From Mesobacillus subterraneus (GTDB taxonomy: Bacteria; Bacillota; Bacilli; Bacillales; Cytobacillaceae), in NCBI RefSeq assembly GCF_020524355.2, contig NZ_CP129019.1, positions 3,720,001 through 3,784,000 of the forward strand: a DNA stretch of 64,000 nucleotides, given 5' to 3'. The notes under the pieces were generated by a model, which had not been told where the DNA came from, ran no database searches, and worked only from the letters and a program-made list of their open reading frames with translations. Below are positions 17,614 through 26,222 of the stretch, one piece after another. Numbering within the stretch: position 1 is the stretch's first letter; the number at the start of each line of letters is the position of its first letter. The position numbers were made by a program, and so were the translations under genes.

Positions 17614-18261
17614 CTATTCAGAAAGCGTAAAACTCAAGTCAAAAACCGCCTTTACCTGTTCAACGCTCTCGACAAGATAAGTAGGCTCGGAGTTCTTTAA
17701 CTCTTCGAGAGATCCGTATCCATACAACACTCCTATTGAATCGATACCGTTATGATTGGCACCCACTATATCATGCTTCCGATCGCCAATCATAAGAAAA
17801 TCTTCCGGCTTATATTGTTTGTACTCATCAAGTACGTATTGAATAATTTCTGTTTTTGAAGTTCTCGTTCCATTTAGATTACTTCCAACCACAAGGTCAA
17901 AATAGTGGTCAATCTTAAAATGCTGTAATATTTGTTCAGCAAAGATAGTAGGTTTTGAAGTAGCAACAATCAAACTAAAACTCTGTTCTCTTAGAAATGT
18001 TAATAAGCCGAGAATGTTTGGATATAATTCATTTTCTACTATTCCCTTTACCTTAAACCTCTCTCTGTAAAAATCAATTGCTTTCTCAGTTTGATGTTCA
18101 TCAAAATCGAAGTATTCAACGAATGAAACTTGAAGAGGAGTCCCAATAAAACCTTCAAGTTGATCGACGTCAGGTGAAGCTATATCCATTTTTCGCAACG
18201 CATATTGAACCGATTTAGTAATCCCTATTTTAGGGTCTGTTATCGTTCCGTCCAAATCCAA
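17614..18261 (-). CDS. HAD-superfamily phosphatase (phosphoglycolate phosphatase-like), start codon abnormal
   Basis: The protein is a HAD hydrolase with motif I DLDGTITD at its extreme N-terminus, a helical cap, motif II in LIVATSKP, and motifs III/IV in SKTEIIQYVL and FLMIGDRKHDIVGANHNGI. It should dephosphorylate small sugar phosphates or related metabolites. The ORF as given starts at TTG 18261, leaving motif I unusually close to the end. Upstream, in frame, lie eight more codons matching the usual beta-strand (TYKVILLDLDG). They begin at ATA 18285-18283, exactly 7 nt after GGAGG. The natural ATG therefore appears mutated to ATA, so expression may be reduced. Confidence 0.88.
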   Translation of the reverse strand: MDLDGTITDPKIGITKSVQYALRKMDIASPDVDQLEGFIGTPLQVSFVEYFDFDEHQTEKAIDFYRERFKVKGIVENELYPNILGLLTFLREQSFSLIVATSKPTIFAEQILQHFKIDHYFDLVVGSNLNGTRTSKTEIIQYVLDEYKQYKPEDFLMIGDRKHDIVGANHNGIDSIGVLYGYGSLEELKNSEPTYLVESVEQVKAVFDLSFTLSE

Positions 18262-18306
18262 TAAAATTACTTTATATGTGGCTATACTAACTCCTCCTTC
18301 AATTAC

Positions 18307-18424
18307 CGAGACAGAGGGATGGTTCTACCGTCTCTGATATTTACATATTTTCACTTTTTATGAGACACGAGAACCGTCCCCTTGTCGCTGAGAGGAATCC
18401 ATACTTCGCAAAGAAGTATGGATT
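18307..18424. repeat. REP-like dyad followed by an orphan hairpin
   Basis: GAGACAGAGGGATGGTTCT and a distal GAGAACCGTCCCC flank about 60 bp (18307-18381). Next, AATCCATACTTC (18396-18407) pairs with GAAGTATGGATT (18413-18424), followed by TTCTTT. The second hairpin looks like a plus-strand terminator although no plus-strand gene precedes it. It may instead end the minus-strand small gene at 18484. Confidence 0.55.
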
Positions 18425-18483
18425 TTCTTTATTAGGCTAACGGACAGCAAGATGAATCACTGAATTGTGAATCCTAATAATAA

Positions 18484-18654
18484 TTAATTTGTTAGACCGA
18501 ACCAATCCGCAAATGAATAAGTCAAAAATCCTATACCAAATAGTAAAATCAAGAATCTTACTAACCAAGGATATCTGTAGGGTCGAAAAAAAGAAATTGC
18601 TCCAATGCCTACAAACAAAACCCCCAATAAAAACACAAAGATTGTATACAACAA
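18484..18654 (-). CDS. Small two-TM membrane protein (copy 1)
   Basis: From TTG 18654 a 56-residue hydrophobic protein reads LLYTIFVFLLGVLFVGIGA, a basic turn (FFRPYRYPW), LVRFLILLFGIGFLTYSFAD and a short tail. It is clearly homologous to the 60-residue protein at 36977-37159, where the start is ATG. AAGGA lies upstream. It sits directly downstream of a DUF5381-like copy in both places, which suggests a linked function. The family is not recognised. A longer overlapping frame on the same strand (18437-18661) is not conserved at the protein level in the second copy and is rejected. Confidence 0.6.
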   Translation of the reverse strand: MLYTIFVFLLGVLFVGIGAISFFRPYRYPWLVRFLILLFGIGFLTYSFADWFGLTN

Positions 18655-18689
18655 CTTTCACATCCTTATATAAACCAATAGCCTACAGG

Positions 18690-18774
18690 AGACAGAGTGA
18701 CGGTTCTGCTGTATCAAAAAATCTTCCAAAAAAGGAGCAAAAGGTACTTCCCCTTACTCCCTAGAATCTCACAC
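18690..18774. repeat. Long direct repeat, copy 1 (partner near 37190-37275)
   Basis: The stretch containing AGACAGAGTGACGGTTCTGC and TCCCCTTACTCCCTAGAATC is virtually identical to 37191-37275, and the similarity extends into the small membrane genes. It is part of the segmental duplication that produced the DUF5381-like array. It includes a REP-like core (GACGGTTCTGC). Confidence 0.8.
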
Positions 18775-19281
18775 TCAGGCTCCTTTATTGCCCATGCGCT
18801 TTTCCCAATTCAATTTTAATTCAGGTGTCGCATGAGGAACTAGATACTCCTGTATAACCTGGTTCACCTTTTCTTCACCTACCAGATTATAAGTAGGAAA
18901 TTTGATGTTCTTTTTGTTTGTGGTTTGGACTACAAGATACTTTAAGCTGGAGCCGCCCCATTTGATATCTTTGATTTCATTGATTGGAACATGATCTTTA
19001 CGACCTTTTAACAGTCCAGACTCAATCGTTAATAATGTCTTGCCTGAAAGGATCACACTTATGAGCTTGAGTAAAATGGATCCTGAAAAAATCAGTCCGA
19101 TCAATCCGATTACGATACTGAAAAAGCCTCTTACGAAACTTGAATCAGGCGCTACAACAAACAGAACAAAGGCGGAAAGCAAAGTGCCAAATAACGCCGA
19201 TGACACCATGCAGCCGGCACCTGGATTCGTGTAGAGGATCTCGACCTTACCTTCTGAAACTTTTATATTATGTTCTTCCAT
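18775..19281 (-). CDS. DUF5381-like two-TM protein, type A (copy 1)
   Basis: The protein of about 168 residues (ATG 19281, after AAAGGTGAG) has a short N-terminal beta segment (KVSEGKVEILYTN), two TMs (VSSALFGTLLSAFVLFVV and GFFSIVIGLIGLIFSGSIL), and a C-terminal PH-like beta domain (KTLLTIESGLLKG ... SSLKYLVVQTTNKK). It resembles Bacillus DUF5381 proteins. Type A paralogs recur at 37938 (almost identical) and in two fragments near 36.2-36.9 kb. Position near a WXG-like secreted protein locus suggests a membrane immunity role, but this is inference. The 19-codon upstream extension is unlikely to be translated. Confidence 0.72.
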   Translation of the reverse strand: MEEHNIKVSEGKVEILYTNPGAGCMVSSALFGTLLSAFVLFVVAPDSSFVRGFFSIVIGLIGLIFSGSILLKLISVILSGKTLLTIESGLLKGRKDHVPINEIKDIKWGGSSLKYLVVQTTNKKNIKFPTYNLVGEEKVNQVIQEYLVPHATPELKLNWEKRMGNKGA

Positions 19282-19350
19282 ATAAAGCTCACCTTTCACA
19301 TAAGAAAAGCTTACAGAACTAATCGCTTTAGCCTGCAAGCTTCTATAAAG

Positions 19351-19820
19351 TTATGCACCTTTATTGCTCATACGCTTATTCCAGTTCTGCTTAAATTCTG
19401 GGGTCGCATATGGAACGACATAATCGTTAATCACCTGGTTCACTTTCTCTTCAGGAACAAGGTTATAAGAAGATAACTTGACGGTCTTTTTATTTTTCGT
19501 TTTGATTGCCAGATACTTCAATGAACTGCCAGCCCATTTCATATCTGTGATGTCCTTAATCGCGACTGCCTTGTTTTTCCCTTTAAAATACCCATCCTGA
19601 ACTGTATATACTGCCTTTCCGGTGAGTATAGCTCTTAACACTTTTATCAACATTGTGCTGATAAACAAGAAGCCAATGCCCCCAGTTATCACTCCTATAA
19701 ATGCTCTTACTACCCCTGATGTAGGAACTATGTAAAATAAGATGAAGAGGGATGCCAAGAACATGATACCGCCACCAGTCAATAGGCAACCTGCCCCTCC
19801 GCCGGTATAGACTACTTCAA
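19351..19820 (-). pseudogene. DUF5381-like protein, type B, 5'-truncated
   Basis: The C-terminal 150 codons match the intact type B gene at 38514-39032 almost exactly. Upstream of VEVVYTGGGAGC the match stops. The sequence there instead matches the interior of the EspG-like gene (39570-39620). A deletion has thus joined type B to the remains of its former upstream neighbour. The only in-frame start left is TTG near 19782, inside the first TM. It is probably non-functional. Confidence 0.7.
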
Positions 19821-19823
19821 CTA

Positions 19824-19875
19824 ATTTAACATGGAGATGACTTCTGCCAGCTCTTCCACTAGAGTAAACTAATGA
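19824..19875 (-). pseudogene. Fragment of the EspG-like gene
   Basis: About 50 bp, including GGAGATGACTTCTGCCAGC, matches 39572-39625 inside the gene at 39022-39804. It marks a deletion end point and shows that the whole effector-linked cassette once extended here. REP-like sequence (AAAGGGACGGTGATG, 19896-19910) follows immediately. 19876-20034 has no gene. Confidence 0.6.
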
Positions 19876-20034
19876 TTTTTGTATACCAAAGAGACAAAGG
19901 GACGGTGATGTGCCGTCTCTATAATTTACACAATTTCACTTATTATGAATAAAGAACCTTCTCCCTGACCCTCCACCATTTCCCCACACAAAAAAAAGCA
20001 CAAGGTACGTCCCCATGCTCAGAATTAACGCTGC

Positions 20035-20679
20035 CTAAATTCCTACCTTTGGAATCAAGCCTAGTTTATCAGCTTTTCTTAACGCTTCTGTCCTGGACTT
20101 TACCCCCAGCTTGCTGAAGATTCCTGTTAGGGAATACTCAATTGACCTTTGACTTAGGAGAAGATTTTCACCAATTTCCCTGTTTGTATATCCTTCGGAA
20201 ACCTCAATTAAGATCTTCTGCTCCCTCTCTGTCAAACTGACATCGGATAAATCTCCCCCTAAAGGCTTGGTCTCCACTTTCTTTAGCTGCCTTAACAATT
20301 CCAAGGGCAAAACGACTTCTCCTCTTAACGCACATCTTATCGAGGTAATGAACTGTTCTTTTGAGGCCGTTTTACTTATGAATCCATGCACTCCTGATTC
20401 CAACAATATATTAAAATGGGTACTGATTTCAAATCCGGTAAAGATGATGATGATTGCTTCTGGATGACTAGAGAGTATTTTCTTCGCCAGTGTAAGTCCA
20501 GTTACTTCTGGCATATAAAGGTCAAGAATGAATACTTGATAATTATCAAAGTTCTTGGCATCAAGATCTTGGTTAACGGGATCGATATAATCCGCTCTAA
20601 AGTCTTCTTCTTGGTCCAGTATAAGTCTTGTTCCTTCGCCAATCGCAGGATGATCATCTACAATAAGAATATGAATCAT
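20035..20679 (-). CDS. comA: ComA-type response regulator (NarL/LuxR family)
   Basis: The 214-residue protein has a receiver domain with acidic pocket (IHILIVDDHPAIGEG) and phospho-Asp in VFILDLYMPEVTG (about 53). The C-terminal LuxR HTH (LTEREQKILIEVSEGYTNRE, then LLLSQRSIEYSLTGIFSKLG) lies near 150-200. It should be phosphorylated by the ComP-like kinase, whose gene overlaps it by 26 bp. As the last gene of comQXPA it is the likely output regulator for the adjacent RiPP genes. Naming rests on synteny with comQ, comX and comP. Confidence 0.88.
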   Translation of the reverse strand: MIHILIVDDHPAIGEGTRLILDQEEDFRADYIDPVNQDLDAKNFDNYQVFILDLYMPEVTGLTLAKKILSSHPEAIIIIFTGFEISTHFNILLESGVHGFISKTASKEQFITSIRCALRGEVVLPLELLRQLKKVETKPLGGDLSDVSLTEREQKILIEVSEGYTNREIGENLLLSQRSIEYSLTGIFSKLGVKSRTEALRKADKLGLIPKVGI

Positions 20680-23005
20680 ACCTTTCTCCTTTCTTTATTG
20701 GAAAATGGAATTGAATAAAAACTCCTCTGTCTTTTCCTGATTCGACTTTAAAGGTTCCTCCATAACCTGCAGCTCTTTCCTTTAAACTTACAAGACCCAA
20801 TTGGTCAGACCCCTCTAGATGTTCCGAAGGTTCAAAACCAACTCCATTGTCTCGATATTCAATGACCAAGTTTTCTTCAACCTGGTTCAAATTCATTTCT
20901 ATAAGGGAAGCCCTTGAATGCTTTACGGCATTATTCAATAATTCCTGGAAAATCCTATAAATATTAAGGCTGAAATCAATATCATTTTCAAGGGAATCTA
21001 TTAGATTATGTCGGAACTTCACAACCATGTTGGTTCTTAAATGCACCTTGCCAATCAATTCTTCTATAGAAAATAGTATCCCATTCTCTATCAACAAAGG
21101 TGGCCGTAATTCATGACAAACCTCCCTGACCAAGGAGATTCCATCAAGAATTCTTTCTTGAATACAGCGAACTTCAGCAAGGAGTTCCTCTTTGCTTAGA
21201 CTTTCATTCATAGAGTCGAACTTACGATTGATGAATATACTCTCTTGAAGAATAGTATCGTGAATATCCTTGGAAAGGTTCATTCTCTCCCGCTCTGATA
21301 TAGAAAAGAGCAGTTTAGAAAAAAACGAATAGGAGGGTGCCTCTTCAATCCTATTCTGTGGAGATTGCAGTTCTGTAAGCAATTCATCGATTTGCCATAG
21401 GTTTTCGAAAGAAACGAATGTATGGTAGGCAAGGGCTCTTAACCATTCCATTTCTTCACGATTTAACTTTGTCGAATTTGGCTTCGATTTACTGAACAGC
21501 AAATAATTAAAATCACTCGTACTGCCAACCTTCACAAAGAAGCATTTATGGTTCTGGTGTATTTCACCAACTTCAAGATTCCTTAGAATTCCAATCGGAA
21601 TTTCCTCAGGAGCATCTTGAAAGTCTTTAAGCTTAGGAATCCCCATTACCGAAACTTCATTAACAGACAAGACGGTCCGGACCTCTTCTGAGAGCTTTAC
21701 GAATAACTTATCCCGGGATGGCTCATTTTTAATCATTTCAATATATCTGTATAAACTGTATTGATAAAAATTTTTACCTGCCAACACGCTTAATCTGAAA
21801 TCATAATGAAATATATCCTTTATAAGATATAAGAAAATATTCAACAACAAAAACAAAATCACGGTGAACGTAATAAAGTCTGAGGAAACTAAAGAATCCT
21901 TTATTAAAAAAAGCATCAGAACGGCTATGATCAGTGTAAAGAGCATGGAGACTACAAAATTATAGACAACTCGATTTATGACAAAGTCAATGTCAAACAA
22001 CTGCTTGGCCATCAACAGATAAACGATTGTTAGGGGAAGAATCAATATAAAGATAGCACCAAACTCTCCAGATACAATCCCTGATCCGAAAAAAATCATT
22101 GGGATGCTATTCAGGAACATGAATGGAAAGAAAGCGAGAATGATTCCAGATAACAAGATTTTCAAATTGGCTCTTAGTGCAGGATCCTGCTGCCTGATCA
22201 AAAGGATGATAAGTGAAAAAACAATCAAGATAACTTCCAAAATGAACGAAAGAGAGATCAGAGCAGTGCGAATATCCTGCATTGCATAAATAAAAAGAGA
22301 TAATAAAAATACCGAAAAAGACAGGATGTTACTAAACACAAGCATTTTTAAAAGTCTCTTATGAATGAAAGATACATTAAATTTATTTCTTATGTAATTA
22401 TCAAGGAAATACGCGAAGAATACTGGGATCAGCATCAAAGTGGCAAAGGTCATGCCTTTGCTGAAGATGTCGGACCTCGCCGAACCACTTGCATTGAGAT
22501 AACTGCATCCCAGGCAAACGGTGAATAATAATAGATACAAGGCTTCACGCCCACCAGTATAACGGCTGTATACAAATAGACCCAGCAGGACAGATATGAG
22601 AAGAACGGAGATTGGATACAAAAGTTGAGTCCCTAATTGAAGGTTCCCGTATCCCTTCTCTACTATGTATTCCATTCGATTTCCTTGGCGATCAAGGATG
22701 AATGAATGGGCTTTCTCAATCGTACTGAACATCTGCACTGGCAGATGTTCAGCTGGAGGTGCACCATTTATCGAAACAATTCTATCGCTGATGTTTATAT
22801 CTGAATTAACTGCCCACCCATTGGGTTGCATACCGTACACCAAATATGCGTTCTCGTCTGGGAGTCGCTTAACGTCTAGTCCGATATAGGGATAATTAAG
22901 GACTATGTAAGCTGAATAAATAATGTTGAGCAAAGCAAATAAAATTGTGCCATAAAAAACAATCTTTCTATTACTATCTAACTTGATATGACCGTGGAAA
23001 CTCAT
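20654..23005 (-). CDS. comP: ComP-type sensor histidine kinase
   Basis: The 783-residue protein has TM1 near 14-34 and a PDZ-like extracytoplasmic domain (WAVNSDINISDRIVSINGAPP, about 59-79). Seven or more TMs follow between about 125 and 400, then a GAF-like linker. The HisKA_3 dimerisation domain has its phospho-His in NLSKDIHDTILQES. The HATPase has NAVKHSR, YRDNGVGF and LGLVSLKERAAGYGG. It detects the modified ComX peptide outside the cell and phosphorylates ComA. The start lies 14 bp after the comX stop, with a GGGAGAG ribosome site, and the 3' end overlaps comA. Confidence 0.92.
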   Translation of the reverse strand: MSFHGHIKLDSNRKIVFYGTILFALLNIIYSAYIVLNYPYIGLDVKRLPDENAYLVYGMQPNGWAVNSDINISDRIVSINGAPPAEHLPVQMFSTIEKAHSFILDRQGNRMEYIVEKGYGNLQLGTQLLYPISVLLISVLLGLFVYSRYTGGREALYLLLFTVCLGCSYLNASGSARSDIFSKGMTFATLMLIPVFFAYFLDNYIRNKFNVSFIHKRLLKMLVFSNILSFSVFLLSLFIYAMQDIRTALISLSFILEVILIVFSLIILLIRQQDPALRANLKILLSGIILAFFPFMFLNSIPMIFFGSGIVSGEFGAIFILILPLTIVYLLMAKQLFDIDFVINRVVYNFVVSMLFTLIIAVLMLFLIKDSLVSSDFITFTVILFLLLNIFLYLIKDIFHYDFRLSVLAGKNFYQYSLYRYIEMIKNEPSRDKLFVKLSEEVRTVLSVNEVSVMGIPKLKDFQDAPEEIPIGILRNLEVGEIHQNHKCFFVKVGSTSDFNYLLFSKSKPNSTKLNREEMEWLRALAYHTFVSFENLWQIDELLTELQSPQNRIEEAPSYSFFSKLLFSISERERMNLSKDIHDTILQESIFINRKFDSMNESLSKEELLAEVRCIQERILDGISLVREVCHELRPPLLIENGILFSIEELIGKVHLRTNMVVKFRHNLIDSLENDIDFSLNIYRIFQELLNNAVKHSRASLIEMNLNQVEENLVIEYRDNGVGFEPSEHLEGSDQLGLVSLKERAAGYGGTFKVESGKDRGVFIQFHFPIKKGERYDSYSYCR

Positions 23006-23019
23006 TCAACTCTCCCGGA

Positions 23020-23184
23020 TCAATCCCAATATCCAGCTCTTTTCGACAATCCAGAAGAACTGTCAAAGACATCTAATATCGCCTGGAGTTCTGTAGATGT
23101 AACATTGATCAGACTGGCTGTCCCCACTTTCACCTTGTCCAAAACATCAGCATTTTCCACTAAATAACTTATTAACTCCTGCAT
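23020..23184 (-). CDS. comX: ComX pheromone precursor
   Basis: Reading the gap between comQ and comP gives a 54-residue peptide from ATG 23184, 8 nt after AAGGAGG, to TGA 23020. It starts MQELISYLVENADVLDKV and ends SGLSKRAGYWD, with one Trp one residue from the end. ComX propeptides have this size, this N-terminal pattern (QxLIxYxxxxPEVL-like) and a near-terminal Trp that ComQ isoprenylates. The pheromone would be cut from the C-terminus and exported. The C-terminal pherotype differs from those I know. This gene is easily missed because of its length. Confidence 0.88.
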   Translation of the reverse strand: MQELISYLVENADVLDKVKVGTASLINVTSTELQAILDVFDSSSGLSKRAGYWD

Positions 23185-23196
23185 TATAATTCCTCC

Positions 23197-24117
23197 TTAT
23201 AAGATAAATTGTTTTAACTGATTTCTTTTATCATCCTCAACGGGCAATTCATCGATCATCCTGGATACCTCTAGACTCCAGACTCTTTGTTTGACTTGAG
23301 CATACTGGACTGCACCAGACTGTTTAATTTTCTCAACAACTAATGGAAGGGTTTCTTCTATAAGCCCTCGATCTGTAAAGACTTCCCGGACAACTTCCTT
23401 CGATGCCTGGTTGAATTCATTTAACAGGTATAAAACTGGCAAGGTCCTTCTTTTATTCAACAGGTCATTTTTGGTGTCAGTCCTTAATACTCCCTCAATA
23501 TCATTGCTGACTTGAGCAAACATTCCCACAGTTTCCGAATATTTTCTGATGATTTCCAAAGCCTGAGGAGATGCATTTCCCGCGATAGCCCCAGCAAGAC
23601 AGGCTAATGCAGTGAGTTTTCCAGACTTCAGCCGGATCATCTGAATATAGTCCTCTTCTCCCTTAATTAAATCCAATAGGTCCAAATGCTGTCCTGCTAT
23701 AGAGTCAAGACTGTAATCTTGAATGCAGCTGAGCAATTCTTGCCCATGGGGAATGGATTTCGAAATAGTGAATGAATATTGATTTGAAAGACTTAACAGC
23801 CCCAATCCAATATTCAACGCAATGGAGTCGGGAACTTGTGACCATGGAGTAAACGGATTATCCTTATCTTGCAAATCATCAAAAATATCTGCCGAGAGTA
23901 TTAGAATTTCTATAACAGCTGCCAATTCATAAATATGCTTTTCACTATTATCAAAAAGGTGATGATGAAGGACTGTCAACTTACCGAAAACCAGACCTTT
24001 TTCAGCTTTGAATCTAACAAACTCCTTAGCGCTTTCCTTGAATGAACCTTGAAAAATAGAGCTCTCAATGACCTTGATCATTTCCACATAAATTGGTACA
24101 GCACTAGAATCCATCAT
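23197..24117 (-). CDS. comQ: ComQ isoprenyl transferase
   Basis: The 306-residue protein is an isoprenyl-diphosphate synthase-fold enzyme. The aspartate-rich motif is visible in SADIFDDLQDKD (about 75-86), and a second region (FAQVSNDIEGVLRTDTKND) lies near 199-217. ComQ transfers geranyl or farnesyl to the ComX Trp. It lies 12 bp upstream of comX on the same strand, and comP/comA follow, which distinguishes it from housekeeping prenyl synthases. A promoter-like TCAACA-N17-TATACT is upstream, separate from the RiPP operon promoter. Confidence 0.9.
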   Translation of the reverse strand: MMDSSAVPIYVEMIKVIESSIFQGSFKESAKEFVRFKAEKGLVFGKLTVLHHHLFDNSEKHIYELAAVIEILILSADIFDDLQDKDNPFTPWSQVPDSIALNIGLGLLSLSNQYSFTISKSIPHGQELLSCIQDYSLDSIAGQHLDLLDLIKGEEDYIQMIRLKSGKLTALACLAGAIAGNASPQALEIIRKYSETVGMFAQVSNDIEGVLRTDTKNDLLNKRRTLPVLYLLNEFNQASKEVVREVFTDRGLIEETLPLVVEKIKQSGAVQYAQVKQRVWSLEVSRMIDELPVEDDKRNQLKQFIL

Positions 24118-24207
24118 TCCTAAAACCTCATAACCATTTGTCTATGACCTTTCGACAAGGCCCAATAAGAGGGGACTTCCTTGTGTGGAATGGTCTATTT
24201 TACCAGT

Positions 24208-24236
24208 AGTATACCATGACTCATGTGAATTGTTGA
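24208..24236 (-). promoter_or_regulatory. Promoter of comQXPA
   Basis: On the minus strand TCAACA (24236-24231) and TATACT (24213-24208) are separated by 17 bp, about 90 bp upstream of comQ. The rest of 24237-24421 carries no gene. The quorum cassette may thus be transcribed independently of the upstream RiPP operon, or by both read-through and this promoter. Confidence 0.5.
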
Positions 24237-24421
24237 GAATTTTTAGTAAATTCTTAGTAATTTAGCACGACTTTTCCCTGTTCCAGACAGAATAGAAAGG
24301 CCCATATCAAAGTCATTTTTGTAAAAATAGAAAAACGGTTATCGGAATCAAAATTTTAATGATAGATACGAAAGCTTGGAAAATCCACGGTCAAGGCAGA
24401 GAATGACTTAATAGCTTTCAG

Positions 24422-24604
24422 TCATTCCTTCGGTTTTCTGACTGCAATTAAGATACCGGTCAGACCTGCAGCTAAAATAGGAGCCAAGCTATAAGTACTA
24501 TATTTCCACTGTCCAGTCTTCAAAGATAGAATTAAGAAGATGAGTGGAAAGACAATTAAAATGAACAAAGAAATGAACATCGCCATCTTTCTGCCTTTTT
24601 TCAT
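24422..24604 (-). CDS. Small two-TM membrane protein of the RiPP operon
   Basis: The 60-residue protein is basic at the N-terminus, then has two TMs (MAMFISLFILIVFPLIFLIL and LAPILAAGLTGILIAV) and a KPKE tail. It lies 10 bp downstream of the ABC permease and is the last gene before comQ. Small membrane proteins in this position of bacteriocin operons often contribute to immunity; that role here is inference. Confidence 0.6.
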   Translation of the reverse strand: MKKGRKMAMFISLFILIVFPLIFLILSLKTGQWKYSTYSLAPILAAGLTGILIAVRKPKE

Positions 24605-24614
24605 AAAATCACCC

Positions 24615-25442
24615 TCAATTCTTATCTAGATTCCATTTAAAAGTTTTAACTGATATGAAATAAACAACCACTGTAAAACCAATGATGACTAAGATATCTG
24701 TCATAAGAGAATATTCGCCAGGTAAATCTGGGAAAAAGATCTGCCTCATCGCATCACCAAGATAGGTGAAAGGAATGAACATGGCGATTTTTTCGATGAT
24801 ATCTGGAAGCAAAGTGAATGGCAGCAGAACACCGCTCAACATGAGCAATGGCGCACTAACACCTGCAAGTACTCCGCTTGTAACTTCACTAGATTTGAAA
24901 ACCGAACCAAAAAAGAATCCCAGTGTCAGCATAAGTCCCACACCGAGTAAGGATAATAATATGATTGGAACCAAATTGTTTAATGAAATAAAACCAAATA
25001 ATAGACCTAAAATCATAAACAAGGTAATTTGAATCACTGAGAGTAAATAGCGGATACTGATTTGGGCAAGGATGAAAGTTGTCTTACTTAATGGACTTAG
25101 TTCGAACATCCTTAAGATTCCTTTTTGCCTCATTTCCACAATAGGAGTCGAGGTGCCAAGCAGCCCGATCGACATTAATGCAAAAATCAATAAACCCGGA
25201 AACATGAATTCAAAAAACTCCAGCCCCATTGATTCCGATGCAGGCACCATTTTACCCATCACACCAAAAAACAAAAGGAAGATCAATGGAAACACTAAAA
25301 TGAAAAACATAAGTTTGGGTTCGCGGATGATTTCAGTTAACCCAGCCTTAGTTAATTGACTGTACCCATTAAAGGAATTTTTCTGGGTCTTCCCAAAGCT
25401 GTCAACTTTAATTCTAGCATTTGTTTCAGTATTAACTTCCAT
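24615..25442 (-). CDS. ABC-2 type permease of the RiPP cluster
   Basis: The 275-residue protein has six TMs in ABC-2 layout (for example LMFFILVFPLIFLLFFGVMG near 44 and LLGVGLMLTLGFFFGSVFKS near 165) and the ABC-2 LLPF-type motif region VLLPFTLLPDIIEKIAMFIPF. Together with the ATPase 3 bp upstream it should export the mature peptide or give self-resistance by efflux. GAGGAG precedes its start. Confidence 0.87.
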   Translation of the reverse strand: MEVNTETNARIKVDSFGKTQKNSFNGYSQLTKAGLTEIIREPKLMFFILVFPLIFLLFFGVMGKMVPASESMGLEFFEFMFPGLLIFALMSIGLLGTSTPIVEMRQKGILRMFELSPLSKTTFILAQISIRYLLSVIQITLFMILGLLFGFISLNNLVPIILLSLLGVGLMLTLGFFFGSVFKSSEVTSGVLAGVSAPLLMLSGVLLPFTLLPDIIEKIAMFIPFTYLGDAMRQIFFPDLPGEYSLMTDILVIIGFTVVVYFISVKTFKWNLDKN

Positions 25443-25445
25443 CGG

Positions 25446-26204
25446 TCAATCCACTCCTCTTCTTAAATCTGACCCCGTTAAATTAATGAATGCAGATTCG
25501 AGTGTCTGCTTGATTGGAGTAGCATGCTTTTGAATAACTTTCTTCGGTGTATCACATACAACAAATCGGCCATCATGCAAAATAGCAATACGGTCACAGA
25601 GCTGGCTGGCTTCTTCCATATAGTGCGTTGTGATTAGGATCGTCTTTCCCTGCTTTTTCAACTTTTCCAGATTATCCCAAATAAGCAACCTGACCTGTGG
25701 ATCCAACCCTGCTGTTGGTTCATCCAAGATCAATATAGAAGGATTACCTACTAATGCAAGAGCTATCAACAATCTTTGCCTTTGACCAACTGATAGATCC
25801 TTGACATATTTATTTGAGATTCCCTGCATATCATAATCATCCAGGATTCCGTTTATGTCCGTCTTCTCCTCATAGAAGCTCGCGAATAGCTCCATGATTT
25901 CCCTGACCTTTTGACGCTGCATAAGGGCTGCCTCTTGTGGCTGCACACCAATTTTATTAGTAAGAAATTTGCGGTGATCATTAGCATCTAACCCTAATAT
26001 TTCAACTCTTTTTGCTTCAAATGACCTAAGACCAATCAAGCTTTCAAGGAAGGTTGTTTTACCAACTCCATTCCTTCCGAGAACCCCAAAAATTTCTCCC
26101 TGATTTAAAGTAAGGGAGATTTCATTCAACACTTTGCTTTCTCCATAACTCTTCGATAAACCTTCTACTATCAATGGTTCTTTCTCCATTACCAGCACGC
26201 TCAT
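25446..26204 (-). CDS. ABC transporter ATPase of the RiPP cluster
   Basis: The 252-residue ATPase has Walker A GVLGRNGVGKTTFLES, a Q-loop in IGVQPQEAALM, signature LSVGQRQRLLIALAL and Walker B ILILDEPTAGLDPQ, all at expected spacing. DrrA/CcmA-type sequence and the adjacent permease indicate an exporter of the RiPP product. It is 18 bp downstream of the SpaB-C-like gene and 3 bp upstream of the permease. Confidence 0.93.
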   Translation of the reverse strand: MSVLVMEKEPLIVEGLSKSYGESKVLNEISLTLNQGEIFGVLGRNGVGKTTFLESLIGLRSFEAKRVEILGLDANDHRKFLTNKIGVQPQEAALMQRQKVREIMELFASFYEEKTDINGILDDYDMQGISNKYVKDLSVGQRQRLLIALALVGNPSILILDEPTAGLDPQVRLLIWDNLEKLKKQGKTILITTHYMEEASQLCDRIAILHDGRFVVCDTPKKVIQKHATPIKQTLESAFINLTGSDLRRGVD

Positions 26205-26222
26205 ATTTTCAACTCCTAACCT

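Noticed and set aside
18437..18661. 74-codon frame overlapping small membrane gene copy 1
   Set aside because: In copy 2 this frame is not conserved at the protein level, whereas the other frame is.
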